A program made the position numbers and the translations under genes. From Bacteroidales bacterium (GTDB lineage Bacteria > Bacteroidota > Bacteroidia > Bacteroidales > Marinilabiliaceae): 64,000 nt of DNA. Where the stretch lies: assembly GCA_017417385.1 (NCBI GenBank), contig JAFPZF010000061.1, forward strand, positions 1 to 64,000, given 5' to 3'. Shown here one piece after another: positions 8,677 through 18,782 of this stretch (position 1 is the first letter of the stretch; each line of letters opens with the position of its first letter). The notes under the pieces were generated by a model. That model saw nothing but the letters and a program-made list of their open reading frames with translations. It made no database searches and was not told the origin of the DNA.

Positions 8677-9027
8677 CTAAACTCCCTCCTTGTCCATTTC
8701 TCTTGCTATTCCGGGCAGAATAACTCTTCTAACTAACAATATAATGATATATGTGTATTCCCAAAGAAGAAACAATTTAGCTATTGTAATTATTACATCA
8801 CCAGTAACGACGTCCTTTACTCCACAATAATCTAAGATTTCCTCAATAGCTATGGGGAGCAAAAACCAAGCCCAGAAAAAAGTAATCAATAAACCATGAC
8901 CAAATATAAATACTTCACCATAAGCCCATATATACTCACGTACACATGAGACCTTCTTATATATGCGCGTAATCCTTTTCTTTAGTGTCCTCTTCCTTGT
9001 CTTATTCCTTCTCATTCGACAATGCAT
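8677..9027 (-). CDS. Small basic membrane protein of unknown function
   Basis: 116 residues. The N-terminus is very basic (MRRNKTRKRTLKKRITRIYKK from codon 4). Two hydrophobic segments follow (about 45-65 and 83-103) around a short acidic loop (EEILDYCGVKDV). The start overlaps the end of the upstream gene by 26 bases, so the pair is probably translationally linked. Codon 4 (ATG at 9018) is an equally good start. I do not recognise a family. The positive-inside pattern predicts both termini in the cytoplasm. Confidence 0.65.
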   Translation of the reverse strand: MHCRMRRNKTRKRTLKKRITRIYKKVSCVREYIWAYGEVFIFGHGLLITFFWAWFLLPIAIEEILDYCGVKDVVTGDVIITIAKLFLLWEYTYIIILLVRRVILPGIAREMDKEGV

Positions 9028-9952
9028 TTAAAATCACTGGACCAACTAAAGTGAACGACTTCAAGCCCATGACGCTCATAAGTTTCTCAAACTTGCAACC
9101 AGACTTCACTATATTGTTATAAAAGCCCTTCGGACCAAACTTCTTAGCACTCCCGATGGAGAACGCCGTCGCTATGACGCCAATGCCGTTAAGCACAGGC
9201 CCTCCATCACCATCCATGCCGACGACGTCATCGCTCCCCTTCCGCTCCTTTATGCCCTCTATCCCGAAGATGCTCGTCTTATGAAGCTGAGTGTATATCG
9301 TGTTCCATAGCGTCTCCGCCTTGCTCTTGTCCCTGAAGAGGCTCAGATAATAGCAGGTCAATGCGTTATACCCTCCCGACACCTTCCTGCCTCTGATACT
9401 CTTGGGTAGGAGTTGCCCAAAATCAAGTTTAGCCTTTGCAAGTACTCTTTCCGCCGTCTCCGCATATCTCGAGTTGTCCAGGACTGCCAATCCTATCATG
9501 TTGTCCGGGAGGAACAGCGGTGTTCTCGGTCCTACTCTCAGCATGCTATAGCCATTTTCGACATATCGTGCGTTGAGAGCATCGAGATAGTCAAGATACT
9601 CGTCCTCGTAGTCCCCCGTTATCTTGTTATACATCTGCAGTGCCCAGCAGCGCAGAGACACTGTCGCAAGATGATGCTTCGCCGTCCTGCCGAGGTCCTT
9701 AGCGACTGACGTCCCCCAATATCTCGTGTCGAAGGCGACTGCCGGCTCCTCCATTATCCTGCTGAGTATCGGCAACGCCAAAGTCTTAAACCTGTCGATG
9801 TCTATCTGCTTCTGCACGTAGGCGTTATACACGGCGCGCACACCGTATATCAGCGCGTAGAAGGTCCACTGCCCCTTATACACTCCCGCCTCCTTGCTTA
9901 GCAGGTTCCCCGTCGGCTGTGATAGTATCTTGCTTATCTCTGTTATATCCAT
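9002..9952 (-). CDS. Uncharacterised 316-residue protein, possibly an alpha/alpha toroid
   Basis: No signal peptide or membrane segment; predicted cytoplasmic. Evenly spaced amphipathic helices with aromatic residues (WTFYALIYGVRAVYNAY, TVSLRCWALQMYNKI, GGYNALTCYYLSLF) and a late Gly/Asp-rich motif (GMDGDGGPVLNGIGVIATAF) suggest an alpha/alpha-barrel-like fold. I cannot assign a family or reaction. It is the first gene of a two-gene operon with the membrane protein at 8677. A TAAATTTG promoter box lies about 110 bases upstream (10063-10070). Confidence 0.65.
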   Translation of the reverse strand: MDITEISKILSQPTGNLLSKEAGVYKGQWTFYALIYGVRAVYNAYVQKQIDIDRFKTLALPILSRIMEEPAVAFDTRYWGTSVAKDLGRTAKHHLATVSLRCWALQMYNKITGDYEDEYLDYLDALNARYVENGYSMLRVGPRTPLFLPDNMIGLAVLDNSRYAETAERVLAKAKLDFGQLLPKSIRGRKVSGGYNALTCYYLSLFRDKSKAETLWNTIYTQLHKTSIFGIEGIKERKGSDDVVGMDGDGGPVLNGIGVIATAFSIGSAKKFGPKGFYNNIVKSGCKFEKLMSVMGLKSFTLVGPVILNALSNEKE

Positions 9953-10062
9953 GACTGTCCGTGGTTAAGTACACCCTCCTAACGTCTATACCCACCTTTT
10001 ATTGCCCCAGCTCTAAAAATCTCCTTCCGCCCTGCTCACCCGACCAGACATCTATACACCCA

Positions 10063-10070
10063 CAAATTTA
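10063..10070 (-). promoter_or_regulatory. TAAATTTG -7 promoter box for the 316-aa gene
   Basis: Matches the Bacteroidota -7 consensus TAnnTTTG on the minus strand. It predicts a leader of about 100 bases. Confidence 0.5.
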
Positions 10071-10144
10071 CAATATTTCCTCCTTCTTCCCTTCTCCCCT
10101 TCTTCCCCCATTCCCTCATTGCTAATTGATTAGGTCCTAAAAAA

Positions 10145-10172
10145 ATTGCCCAGAGATTTCTCCCCAGGCAAT
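10145..10172 (-). terminator. Terminator of the DUF4160/DUF2442-like pair
   Basis: Minus-strand stem ATTGCC...GGCAAT with further inner pairing, followed by seven T (10139-10145). It lies 26 bases beyond the stop at 10198. Confidence 0.75.
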
Positions 10173-10197
10173 ATTTCCGTCTCGCGATAATATGATG

Positions 10198-10494
10198 TTA
10201 AACCTGCAATGTACTTATCACAGACGTAACTTCTTTCTGCTTGGCCACCAAGACATGCTCGTATGCCGATAACAAATCCTTGATGGAATAGACTGTACTT
10301 AGGTCCTCAAATGAAAAAAACTGCCCATCAAAAACCATCCATTTCTTTCGCTCCGAAAGAGATAGCTTCTTGATTTCCGGAAATAGACTCACCGGCAGAC
10401 TGATCGTATTGAAGCCCTTAAAATGTATCTCCATCAACCCCTTGTGGCTGAAATCTATCTTTGAGATACAGATGTCCGTTTGATATTTACACAT
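10198..10494 (-). CDS. DUF2442-like small protein, second gene of a putative toxin-antitoxin-like pair
   Basis: 98 residues. The central stretch (SLPVSLFPEIKKLSLSERKK, then WMVFDGQFFSFEDLSTVYSI) follows the DUF2442 pattern of a leucine/proline segment, an 'ls.eer..w' stretch and a closing acidic 'ed' turn. DUF2442 genes are often found next to DUF4160 genes, and the pair has been proposed to act as toxin-antitoxin; which member would be toxic is unknown. It starts 2 bases after the stop of the upstream gene, so translation is probably coupled. A hairpin terminator follows. Confidence 0.6.
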   Translation of the reverse strand: MCKYQTDICISKIDFSHKGLMEIHFKGFNTISLPVSLFPEIKKLSLSERKKWMVFDGQFFSFEDLSTVYSIKDLLSAYEHVLVAKQKEVTSVISTLQV

Positions 10495-10496
10495 AC

Positions 10497-10796
10497 CTAC
10501 TTGATTTTTAGAATTTCTGACTTAACACCACTAAGAGACCTACGGAGATTATCCATAATGTCGTCCCAGTTCTCCTCTATTTTGCTCTTCAATGCCGCCT
10601 CCTCTTTAGTTGTCAACAAGGAAGGTTGCACCACTTCTACGCTCATACTTCCATTGGACTCCAGCCAAATCTTGGCAAGACAATCATTACTTCGCTTATG
10701 CCGATACACATGGATATGAAGCCTACCCTCATTCGCATCTGTCGGGAACGAGACAAGTATATAACCTAATATCCAAGCAATCTGAAACATGACCAA
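10497..10796 (-). CDS. DUF4160-like small protein, first gene of a putative toxin-antitoxin-like pair
   Basis: 99 residues. GRLHIHVYRHKRSNDCLAKI then WLE matches the DUF4160 hallmark (P/R-HIHV...AKIWL), followed by a C-terminal helix ending in the typical IEENWDDIMDNL. The TATCTTTG promoter box at 10794-10801 overlaps the first codon, so the transcript would begin at about codon 3, also an ATG (10790). The true start is therefore probably 10790 on a nearly leaderless mRNA, unless another promoter is used. Function is unproven; the family is known mainly from its pairing with DUF2442. Confidence 0.6.
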   Translation of the reverse strand: MVMFQIAWILGYILVSFPTDANEGRLHIHVYRHKRSNDCLAKIWLESNGSMSVEVVQPSLLTTKEEAALKSKIEENWDDIMDNLRRSLSGVKSEILKIK

Positions 10797-10801
10797 AGAT
10801 A
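10794..10801 (-). promoter_or_regulatory. TATCTTTG -7 promoter box overlapping the DUF4160-like start
   Basis: Exact TAnnTTTG on the minus strand. It overlaps the annotated first codon and so bears on start choice. Confidence 0.45.
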
Positions 10802-10849
10802 TATCTTTCCCCTTTCCCGTCCAAACCTCTATCTACAACTACTCTTCCC

Positions 10850-10960
10850 ACCTCTCCGCCGCTCGGCGACCCTCTGTGGCCTCCGTGCACTATGTGTGAC
10901 GCTAAAATACCCCCACCGACCCCTCCGACCTTATTCCCAATTGCTAATTGCTAATTGTAG
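10850..10960. repeat. Short CTCTGTG, CTCCGAC and CTAATTG module
   Basis: One compact copy of the usual spacer mosaic, ending in GATTAAACCTGTATCA, a variant of the TTAGCCCTGTATTAGC motif seen at other spacer ends. Confidence 0.6.
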
Positions 10961-10961
10961 A

Positions 10962-11390
10962 TTAAACCTGTATCATGGTTGGCAGTTCAAGCCACCCTTC
11001 CGACTCCGCTCGCGCTACCAGCCGATAATACTCCTCTCGGTCCTTCTTCGGCAAGTAATACTTCACCTCCTCAAACGTCACTTCCCACCGCCGGAGCTGC
11101 TTGTCAATGTTCCACTTCGCATACTTGTCAATGTCCACATCCATCTTGTACGCCTCACTATACGCCATCGAATGCCAATACGTGCCCCTCTCCTTCTCCG
11201 TCATCGCCTTGAAATTCTCAAACGGAAGCGGCATGAAAGGGAACACACCGCCCTGGGAAAAGGCAAGATAAAAAATGACCATCGGGGCCAAGAAAACTAT
11301 CAGAAGAAAAATTGTCAACCACATAAGAATATATTTTAAATCGGTTGTTATGTTAGTTTTTCCTTTCTCTTTGCCGAAAGACGCTACCAT
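10962..11390 (-). CDS. Small membrane-anchored protein of unknown function
   Basis: 142 residues. One strong transmembrane segment (about 18-46, YILMWLTIFLLIVFLAPMVI) is followed by a charged soluble domain rich in Lys, Glu and Tyr (KMDVDIDKYAKWNIDKQLRR). It lies 12 bases downstream of the membrane gene at 11403 and is likely co-transcribed. I recognise no family. Confidence 0.6.
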   Translation of the reverse strand: MVASFGKEKGKTNITTDLKYILMWLTIFLLIVFLAPMVIFYLAFSQGGVFPFMPLPFENFKAMTEKERGTYWHSMAYSEAYKMDVDIDKYAKWNIDKQLRRWEVTFEEVKYYLPKKDREEYYRLVARAESEGWLELPTMIQV

Positions 11391-11402
11391 CTCCCTTCTT
11401 CC

Positions 11403-11759
11403 CTATCTCTCCCCTCTTCCCACTTCATCCCCCTTTTTCCTATCTCTCCCCTCTTCCCACTTCTCCCACTTCTTCCCCTTCGTCCCCTTCTTCCCCTTCT
11501 CCATCTCAGCAATCTCCTCCTCCGTTGGCGGCGCATCATAGAAAGGACTATTAGGGTCATTCCGTTCCGAGACTGCTCGAGGGATTGTTATCATCATTCC
11601 ATATCCTCCTACTCCATAGAATACAAGTAACGTGAGGAACCCCACCCAGCCAGGTACATTATTCAAAAAATACCAGAACGCCCCCGTAAGCGCCACGGCA
11701 GACACTATCACGACTACCATCGCGAACGTCTCTTTCCATGTCATTTTCTCTTCGCTCAT
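11403..11759 (-). CDS. Two-helix membrane protein with a low-complexity basic tail
   Basis: 118 residues from MSEEKMTWKETFAMV; the 12 upstream codons are dropped because the second ATG gives a normal N-terminus. Two membrane segments (about 12-32 and 38-60) are followed by a linker. The last ~35 residues are Lys/Gly/Glu/Arg-rich (GKKGTKGKKWEKWEEGRDRK). That tail is encoded by a purine tract of the kind that fills spacers here, so the repeat DNA may have extended the gene. Function unknown. Confidence 0.55.
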   Translation of the reverse strand: MSEEKMTWKETFAMVVVIVSAVALTGAFWYFLNNVPGWVGFLTLLVFYGVGGYGMMITIPRAVSERNDPNSPFYDAPPTEEEIAEMEKGKKGTKGKKWEKWEEGRDRKKGDEVGRGER

Positions 11760-11869
11760 TGTCTTTCGTTTCCCTATATAACGCTCTCCCCCCATTTTTA
11801 TTGCGTACCACCACTACTCCATTGATACTAAACTTATTACAACACCTTCCATCTAACACTAGTCCTTTC

Positions 11870-12700
11870 CTCCGACCTCTCCGAAGACTCCGACCTCCGT
11901 TGCCCTCCCCTTCAAATTCCACTTCCGCCCTGGAACCTTTCTTCGGCGTAGGCTCCCGCCTACGTCGTGCTAATAGATATACTCCCGCCTTGCATAATCT
12001 CTCTGTGCTCCCTCATCCGCCGCAGGCGACCTCTGTGTCCTCTCCCGCGAGTGTCAGCTCGTCCCTCTGTGTCCTCCGTGCCCTCTTACCCCTTCTCTGT
12101 GCCCTCCTAGCGAGCGCCAGCTCGCCCTCTGTGCCTCTGTGCCCTCTGTGTGAGACTAAAATACACCCGTGCTCCCCCGACCCCTCCGACGATTTCGACG
12201 ACTCCAACAACTCCGACAATTCCGACCCCTCCGTGCCCTCTCCCCCTTCTCTGTGCCCTCCCGCGAGCGTCAGCTCGCCCTCTGTGTCCATTCCGCCCTC
12301 TGTGCCTCTGTGCCCTCTGTGTGAGACTAAAATACACCCGTACTCCCCCGACCCCTCCGACGATTCCGACGACTCCAACAACTCCGACAACTCCGACAAC
12401 TCCCAATTCCTAATTCCTCATTGCTCATTGCTAATTGCTAATTGCTCCGCCCTCTCTGTGTCCTCTCCCGCGAGCGTCAGCTCGCCCCTCTGTGTCCTCC
12501 GTGCCCTCTGTGTGAGGCTAAAAAACACCCTCCTACGACTCCGACACAATTCCTCATTACTAATTGCACATTCCTATTTGCATTAGCCCTGTATTAGCGC
12601 TTATCCGTATTTCTACCACCCCGTCAACCACTCCTCATTCCCAATTCCTAATTCCTAATTACTCATTGCTAATTGCTAATTGCACATCCCCTCTCTTCTC
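11870..12700. repeat. Large spacer mosaic of all short repeat families
   Basis: In order: a GTAGGC-TCCC-GCCTAC palindrome (about 11949-11968), CTCTGTG clusters (12000-12165, 12230-12345, 12445-12530) with CGCCGCAGGCG and GCGAGC...GCTCGC palindromes, CTCCGACGA/CTCCAACAA nonamers (12170-12230, 12345-12405), CTAATTC/CTCATTG arrays, and the motif TTAGCCCTGTATTAGC (12583-12598). No gene is supported in this ~0.9 kb. Confidence 0.85.
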
Positions 12701-12712
12701 GAAAATTTTACT

Positions 12713-12720
12713 TACCTTTG
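12713..12720 (+). promoter_or_regulatory. TACCTTTG -7 promoter box of the thiC transcript
   Basis: Exact TAnnTTTG, 11 bases ahead of the TPP aptamer, placing the transcription start just before it. Confidence 0.65.
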
Positions 12721-12730
12721 TCTTTGCAAA

Positions 12731-12815
12731 CTATCGGGGTGCTGCAAAGACTTCATCCAGCGGCTGAGATTATACCCATACAACCTGATGCAGATAATGC
12801 TGCCGAAGGGATTGC
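12731..12815 (+). ncRNA. TPP riboswitch (thi box)
   Basis: Carries the conserved strings in order: CGGGGTGCT, GGCTGAGAT, ATACCC, ACCTGATGCAGATAATGC, CGAAGGGAT. These match the thiamine-pyrophosphate aptamer. It lies 190 bases upstream of thiC on the same strand. The region after it, where an expression platform would sit, contains a repeat element (12866-12983). Confidence 0.93.
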
Positions 12816-12833
12816 GTTTCGTAGCCTACTCCG

Positions 12834-12841
12834 TACCTTTG
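12834..12841 (+). promoter_or_regulatory. Second TACCTTTG box between aptamer and thiC
   Basis: Another exact TAnnTTTG, downstream of the aptamer. If used, it would give a thiC transcript without riboswitch control. Confidence 0.3.
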
Positions 12842-12865
12842 CACCCCTCTAATTTACATTGGGAA

Positions 12866-14715
<1,850 letters not shown>

Positions 14716-14720
14716 CGCCA

Positions 14721-15428
14721 ATGATCGAAGCTCTCGAAAGGACTAGGCTCCTCGTCGGCGACGACGGCCTCTCACGACTCCAATCTGCCCGCGTCATCGT
14801 CTTCGGAGTGGGCGGCGTGGGCTCCTGGGCTGTCGAGGCGCTCGCCCGTACGGGCATCGGCCACCTCACTATCGTGGATATGGACGACGTCGCCCCCTCC
14901 AACCTCAACCGTCAGCTCGTCGCCAGCGTCAGCGCTATCGGCTCACCTAAGGCTCAGGTCCTGAAGGCTCGCCTCGCCGACGTAGCCCCGACCTGCAGCG
15001 TGACGGCCCTCTCCCGACGCTACTCCGCTGAGGACGCCGACTCCTTCGACCTGCCCTCCTACGACTACGTCATCGACGCTATCGACTCCCTCTCCGACAA
15101 GGCGGACCTTATCCGCCGCGTCGCCGATATGGAGGGAGGCCCGACGCTCTTCTCCTCGATGGGCGCAGCCCGCAAGCTGGACTCGACGCAAGTTCAGGTT
15201 GCCGACTTCTGGAAGGTCAACGGCTGCCCTCTCGCCCGCGCGCTCCGCAAGAAGTTCAAGCGCGAGAAGACCGCCCCCTCCAAGGGTTTCCTCTGTGTCT
15301 TCAGCCCCGAGCAGGGTGAAAACAAGGTGGAATCACCCGACGGCGCCAACGGCTCTATCGCCCACGTGACGGGCGTCTTCGGACTCTTCCTCGCCAACCT
15401 CGTCATCAACGACATCCTTTCTAAATAA
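14721..15428 (+). CDS. tcdA: tRNA threonylcarbamoyladenosine dehydratase (TcdA/CsdL family)
   Basis: E1-like adenylating enzyme of the ThiF/MoeB/HesA superfamily. TcdA members cyclise t6A at tRNA position 37 to ct6A with ATP. ATP-site motif GVGGVGSWAVEALARTGIG (residues 29-47), then IVDMDDVAPSNLNRQ and the YVIDAIDSLSDKADLI stretch typical of TcdA. The DSTQVQVADFWK...PLARALRKKFKRE segment separates it from ThiF proper. 235 residues is slightly short for TcdA, with no obvious C-terminal membrane segment. It follows thiC by 5 bases, so it is probably under the same TPP-responsive transcript, which leaves room for a ThiF-like role. Confidence 0.85.
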   Translation: MIEALERTRLLVGDDGLSRLQSARVIVFGVGGVGSWAVEALARTGIGHLTIVDMDDVAPSNLNRQLVASVSAIGSPKAQVLKARLADVAPTCSVTALSRRYSAEDADSFDLPSYDYVIDAIDSLSDKADLIRRVADMEGGPTLFSSMGAARKLDSTQVQVADFWKVNGCPLARALRKKFKREKTAPSKGFLCVFSPEQGENKVESPDGANGSIAHVTGVFGLFLANLVINDILSK

Positions 15429-15440
15429 ACAATCACAACA

Positions 15441-16760
15441 ATGAAAACCCCTTACATCTTCAACGCCCTTTTGGCGGCTCTTTCTATCATCCCCTCGCTG
15501 ACCTTCGCCCAGTCGCCCTCGATTAGGCAGTCCTCTGCAAGCGTCTGGATGGCTACCTCCGAGATCAAGCGCATCCCGAACCCCGCTCGCCCAGAGGCTG
15601 GCGCACGTGTCCGCTGGAGCTACGACCGTGGCCTCTCCCTCGAGAGTATCCTCGACACCTGGGCTGTCTATGGCGGAGACGACCTCCACGACTACCTCAA
15701 GATGTATGTCGACACTATGATCGCCCCCGATGGGACTATCGCACGCTACAGTCTCCTCGACTACAATATCGACAATGTCCGCTCGGGTCATTTCGTCGTC
15801 AAGTATCAGCAGCACTTTCCCTCCGATGGCGTCAAGGCTGCTATCCTGACTATGCTCCGCCAGCTCGACGAGCAGCCTCGCTCTGTCGCCGACAGCGTCT
15901 ACTGGCACAAGGCTATCTATGCCTATCAGGTCTGGCTGGACGGGATCTTCATGGGGCTCCCCTTCCGCGCCTACGCCGCCCCGCTCTACCGTTCCCAGGC
16001 TCAGACTGACTCTATCTGGACCGACGCCGCACATCAGGTGGAACGTACCTACGCCCGCACTCTCGACCCCAAGACTGGCCTCTGCCGCCACGCCTACGAC
16101 GAGACGCGTCTGATGTTCTGGGCCGACAAGGTGTCCGGGCAGAGTCAGCACTGCTGGTCCCGAGCTCAAGGCTGGTATATGATGGCCCTCGTCGAACTCC
16201 TCGACGCTATCCCTGCCTCCCACCCCTCCCACGCCCGTATCAAGGCCCTCCTCCAGAAGATTGTGGATCCTACTCTCGACTTCCGCGACAAGCGCAGCGG
16301 TGTCTGGCATCAGGTCATGGACTGCCCAGACCGAGACGGTAACTACCTGGAGTCGAGCTCGACGGCTATGTTCGCCTACTCCCTCCTCAAGGCTGCCGAC
16401 AAGGGCTACCTGCCTAAGAAATACGCTAAGATCGGTCGCAAGGTCTACGACTCCCTCGTCAAGAACTTTATCGTCATCGAACCCGACGGCTCTATCAGTA
16501 TCACGGACGGCTGCACGGTCGCCGGCCTCGGCCCGGGCATTAGCCCTGAAATAGAGAAGGCCCTCCGTCTCGTCAAGTCCACCGCCAAGGCTAAGGAGAA
16601 CCGTCGCCGCGACGGCTCCTTCGAATACTATATCTCTGAAAAGGTCAAGGACAACGACTTCAAGGCTCTCGGCCCCTTCATCTGGGCTAGCCTCGTCCTC
16701 GAGTCCGATGGCGTCAACACTGCTAAGATTATCACCAGGAACGCTCGCCACCGCAATTGA
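15441..16760 (+). CDS. Secreted glycoside hydrolase family 88/105 (unsaturated rhamnogalacturonyl hydrolase-like)
   Basis: GH88/GH105 enzymes hydrate the unsaturated uronic acid left at the non-reducing end by polysaccharide lyases. The signal peptide (1-23, ...SIIPSLTFA) predicts export. The alpha/alpha barrel shows family strings: WHKAIYAYQVWLDGIFMGLP (around 155-175), HAYDETRLMFWAD, and WSRAQGWYMMALVELLDAIP (around 235-255), then ESSSTAMFAYSLLKA. 439 residues fits a single GH domain with an N-terminal extension. It starts 12 bases after tcdA. No lyase or SusC/D genes are adjacent, so the substrate is open. Catalytic aspartates were not placed with certainty. Confidence 0.85.
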   Translation: MKTPYIFNALLAALSIIPSLTFAQSPSIRQSSASVWMATSEIKRIPNPARPEAGARVRWSYDRGLSLESILDTWAVYGGDDLHDYLKMYVDTMIAPDGTIARYSLLDYNIDNVRSGHFVVKYQQHFPSDGVKAAILTMLRQLDEQPRSVADSVYWHKAIYAYQVWLDGIFMGLPFRAYAAPLYRSQAQTDSIWTDAAHQVERTYARTLDPKTGLCRHAYDETRLMFWADKVSGQSQHCWSRAQGWYMMALVELLDAIPASHPSHARIKALLQKIVDPTLDFRDKRSGVWHQVMDCPDRDGNYLESSSTAMFAYSLLKAADKGYLPKKYAKIGRKVYDSLVKNFIVIEPDGSISITDGCTVAGLGPGISPEIEKALRLVKSTAKAKENRRRDGSFEYYISEKVKDNDFKALGPFIWASLVLESDGVNTAKIITRNARHRN

Positions 16761-16849
16761 GAAGAAAAACCGAGTATGACAAGCTATATGAGTGTCGTCC
16801 ACAACACCGTGGGCGACACTTCTTTTATCCACCCTCTCCCAAAATCCAT

Positions 16850-16857
16850 TATATTTG
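16850..16857 (+). promoter_or_regulatory. TATATTTG -7 promoter box for the AAA/nuclease gene
   Basis: Exact TAnnTTTG, 25 bases before the ATG at 16882. It rules out the longer reading frame beginning at 16792 as the start. Confidence 0.65.
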
Positions 16858-16881
16858 CACTCAAAAGCAAATACGCCCATC

Positions 16882-18618
16882 ATGAAGAACATTCCATACG
16901 GCATAACCGACTTCAAGCTCGTCCGCTCAGACGACTACTACTTCGTCGACCATTCATGGGCTATCCCCTACATCGAGAAAGACCGCTACGTCTTCCTCCT
17001 CCGCCCTCGCCGCTTCGGCAAGAGTCTCTTCCTCAACATGATGGCTACTTACTACGACATCCTCGAAGCCGACAACTTCGACACCTACTTCTCAGACCTC
17101 GCCGTCGGCAAGAACCCGACTAAGGACCACAACAAATACCTCATCCTCAAATTCAACTTCTCTGCTATAGACCCCCAAAAGGAAGAGGTTCAGGAAGCAT
17201 TTAATGGACTCGTCTGTCGGACAATAGAGAGTTTTGTCGTTAAATATCAGGCTCTTCTCCGTCCCGATGCTCTCAGCCGTGTCCTTGAGTATAAGGGTAA
17301 GTCCAACGACATGTTAGACCAGCTCTTCATCGTCATCGCCGAGGCCCACCAACGTGCCTACGTCATGATCGACGAGTACGACAACTTCGCCAACACCATC
17401 CTCTCCTACGATGAGGATGGCTACGCTCGTATGACTCATGGCGACGGATTCTTCCGTCTCTTCTTCAACATCCTCAAGGCTGGCACGACAGACAACGACG
17501 CCGCCGTCGACCGCATCTTCATGACGGGCGTCAGCCCTCTCTGCCTCTCCGACGTCACCAGCGGCTTCAACATCGGCATCAACTACTCGCTACGCCCAGC
17601 CCTCCACTCCGCCATCGGCTTCTCCGAGTCCGAGGTCCGAACATTGTTCTCCTACTACATGGAGCAGACTGGAGTCTTCCACCACTCCGTCGACGAACTC
17701 CTCGATGTCATCCGCCCTTACTACGACAACTACTGCTTTACCGAGGACAACCTCGACGACGAACGTATGTTCAACTCGGACATGACGCTCTACTTCCTCA
17801 ACATCTATATTGAAAAGGGTGGCGTCATCCCCAAGGATATCATCGACCGCAACGTCTCGACAGACTACAACAAGATGCAGATGCTCATCCGCTTCGAGAG
17901 CCGCTTCGGTCAGAAGAGCAAGATCATACAGCGTATCATCAACGACGGCTACGCCGACTACGACCTCATCCCAGAGTTCTCCCTCGCCAACCTCGGCGTC
18001 GCCGAGAACGTCCCCAGCCTCCTCTACTACATGGGACTTCTCACCTGGGGACGCGACGCAGAAAACTACCCTGTCATGGCTGTGCCAAACGAGGTCGTCC
18101 GATACCAGTTCCTGACCTACATGAAGACCTGCTACGCCGACACGATCCAGTGGCGACCGGACATCGACCACCTCAACGAGCTGTGGCGCGCCTGCGTCCG
18201 CCGTGCACAGTGGCAGCCCTTCCTCGAATACGTCTCGGGTCTCATCACCGACAACAGCTCCGTCCGAGACTTCGGTCCCGAGGGCGAATCCTTCGTCAAG
18301 GGCTTCATGCTGACCTACCTCTGCTCAAACACTGGCTTCCTCGCCCACACGGAGTACGAGCTCTCCCACGGCTTCGCCGACATCTTCCTCGAACCCCAGG
18401 GCTACAACCGTCACGCCCTCATCGTCGAGCTCAAATACTGCAAGCCTTCCGCCACCGATGCCGAGGTCAAGTCACTCGCCACCACCGCCGAGCAGCAGGC
18501 TGAGCGCTACGCCGCCGACCACAACCTCGCCGCCCTCGCCGCCTCCCGCGGCTGGTCCCTCTCCAAGTCCGTCATCGTCTTCCGCGGATGGAACACTGAA
18601 ATCCTCCGTGTCTGGTAG
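16882..18618 (+). CDS. AAA-ATPase-like protein with C-terminal PD-(D/E)XK nuclease domain
   Basis: 578 residues, cytoplasmic. The N-terminus shows the AAA-ATPase-like family pattern, with a modified Walker A (LRPRRFGKSLFLNMMATYYD, Lys 47) and a Walker B-like strand (AYVMIDEYDNFANTI). The C-terminal ~110 residues carry the PD-(D/E)XK pattern GFADIFLE...ALIVELKY followed by a long helix. Bacteroidota carry many copies of this family (often annotated PF09820 plus PF08011); the biological role is unsettled, with nuclease, defence and mobile-element roles all suggested. Start chosen at MKNIPYGITDFK because the promoter box lies between it and the longer frame. It is probably its own transcription unit. 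Confidence 0.88.
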   Translation: MKNIPYGITDFKLVRSDDYYFVDHSWAIPYIEKDRYVFLLRPRRFGKSLFLNMMATYYDILEADNFDTYFSDLAVGKNPTKDHNKYLILKFNFSAIDPQKEEVQEAFNGLVCRTIESFVVKYQALLRPDALSRVLEYKGKSNDMLDQLFIVIAEAHQRAYVMIDEYDNFANTILSYDEDGYARMTHGDGFFRLFFNILKAGTTDNDAAVDRIFMTGVSPLCLSDVTSGFNIGINYSLRPALHSAIGFSESEVRTLFSYYMEQTGVFHHSVDELLDVIRPYYDNYCFTEDNLDDERMFNSDMTLYFLNIYIEKGGVIPKDIIDRNVSTDYNKMQMLIRFESRFGQKSKIIQRIINDGYADYDLIPEFSLANLGVAENVPSLLYYMGLLTWGRDAENYPVMAVPNEVVRYQFLTYMKTCYADTIQWRPDIDHLNELWRACVRRAQWQPFLEYVSGLITDNSSVRDFGPEGESFVKGFMLTYLCSNTGFLAHTEYELSHGFADIFLEPQGYNRHALIVELKYCKPSATDAEVKSLATTAEQQAERYAADHNLAALAASRGWSLSKSVIVFRGWNTEILRVW

Positions 18619-18751
18619 TTCCTCCATCCTTCCTTCTCCATTGTTTCTCTCCCATCTCCTCTATTCACCGAAATCATAGCCTCAGATTAGCCCTGACTGC
18701 CCCCTGCTAATAATTCTCTCCCTTTATGCCTCCCCCTTCTCAAATCTTTCG

Positions 18752-18759
18752 TACTTTTG
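18752..18759 (+). promoter_or_regulatory. TACTTTTG -7 promoter box of murF
   Basis: Exact TAnnTTTG, 24 bases ahead of the ATG at 18783. It lies inside the longer reading frame, so that frame's earlier ATG (18726) would not be transcribed. Confidence 0.65.
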
Positions 18760-18782
18760 CATTAGGCAATCAAGTTGTCATC

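Noticed and set aside
10962..11759. Toxin-immunity interpretation of the two membrane genes
   Set aside because: Only membrane segments and low-complexity tails are visible; no toxin motif supports it.
15333..16916. 527-codon frame antisense to GH105
   Set aside because: Shadow of the GH105 and tcdA genes; composition follows the reversed codons.
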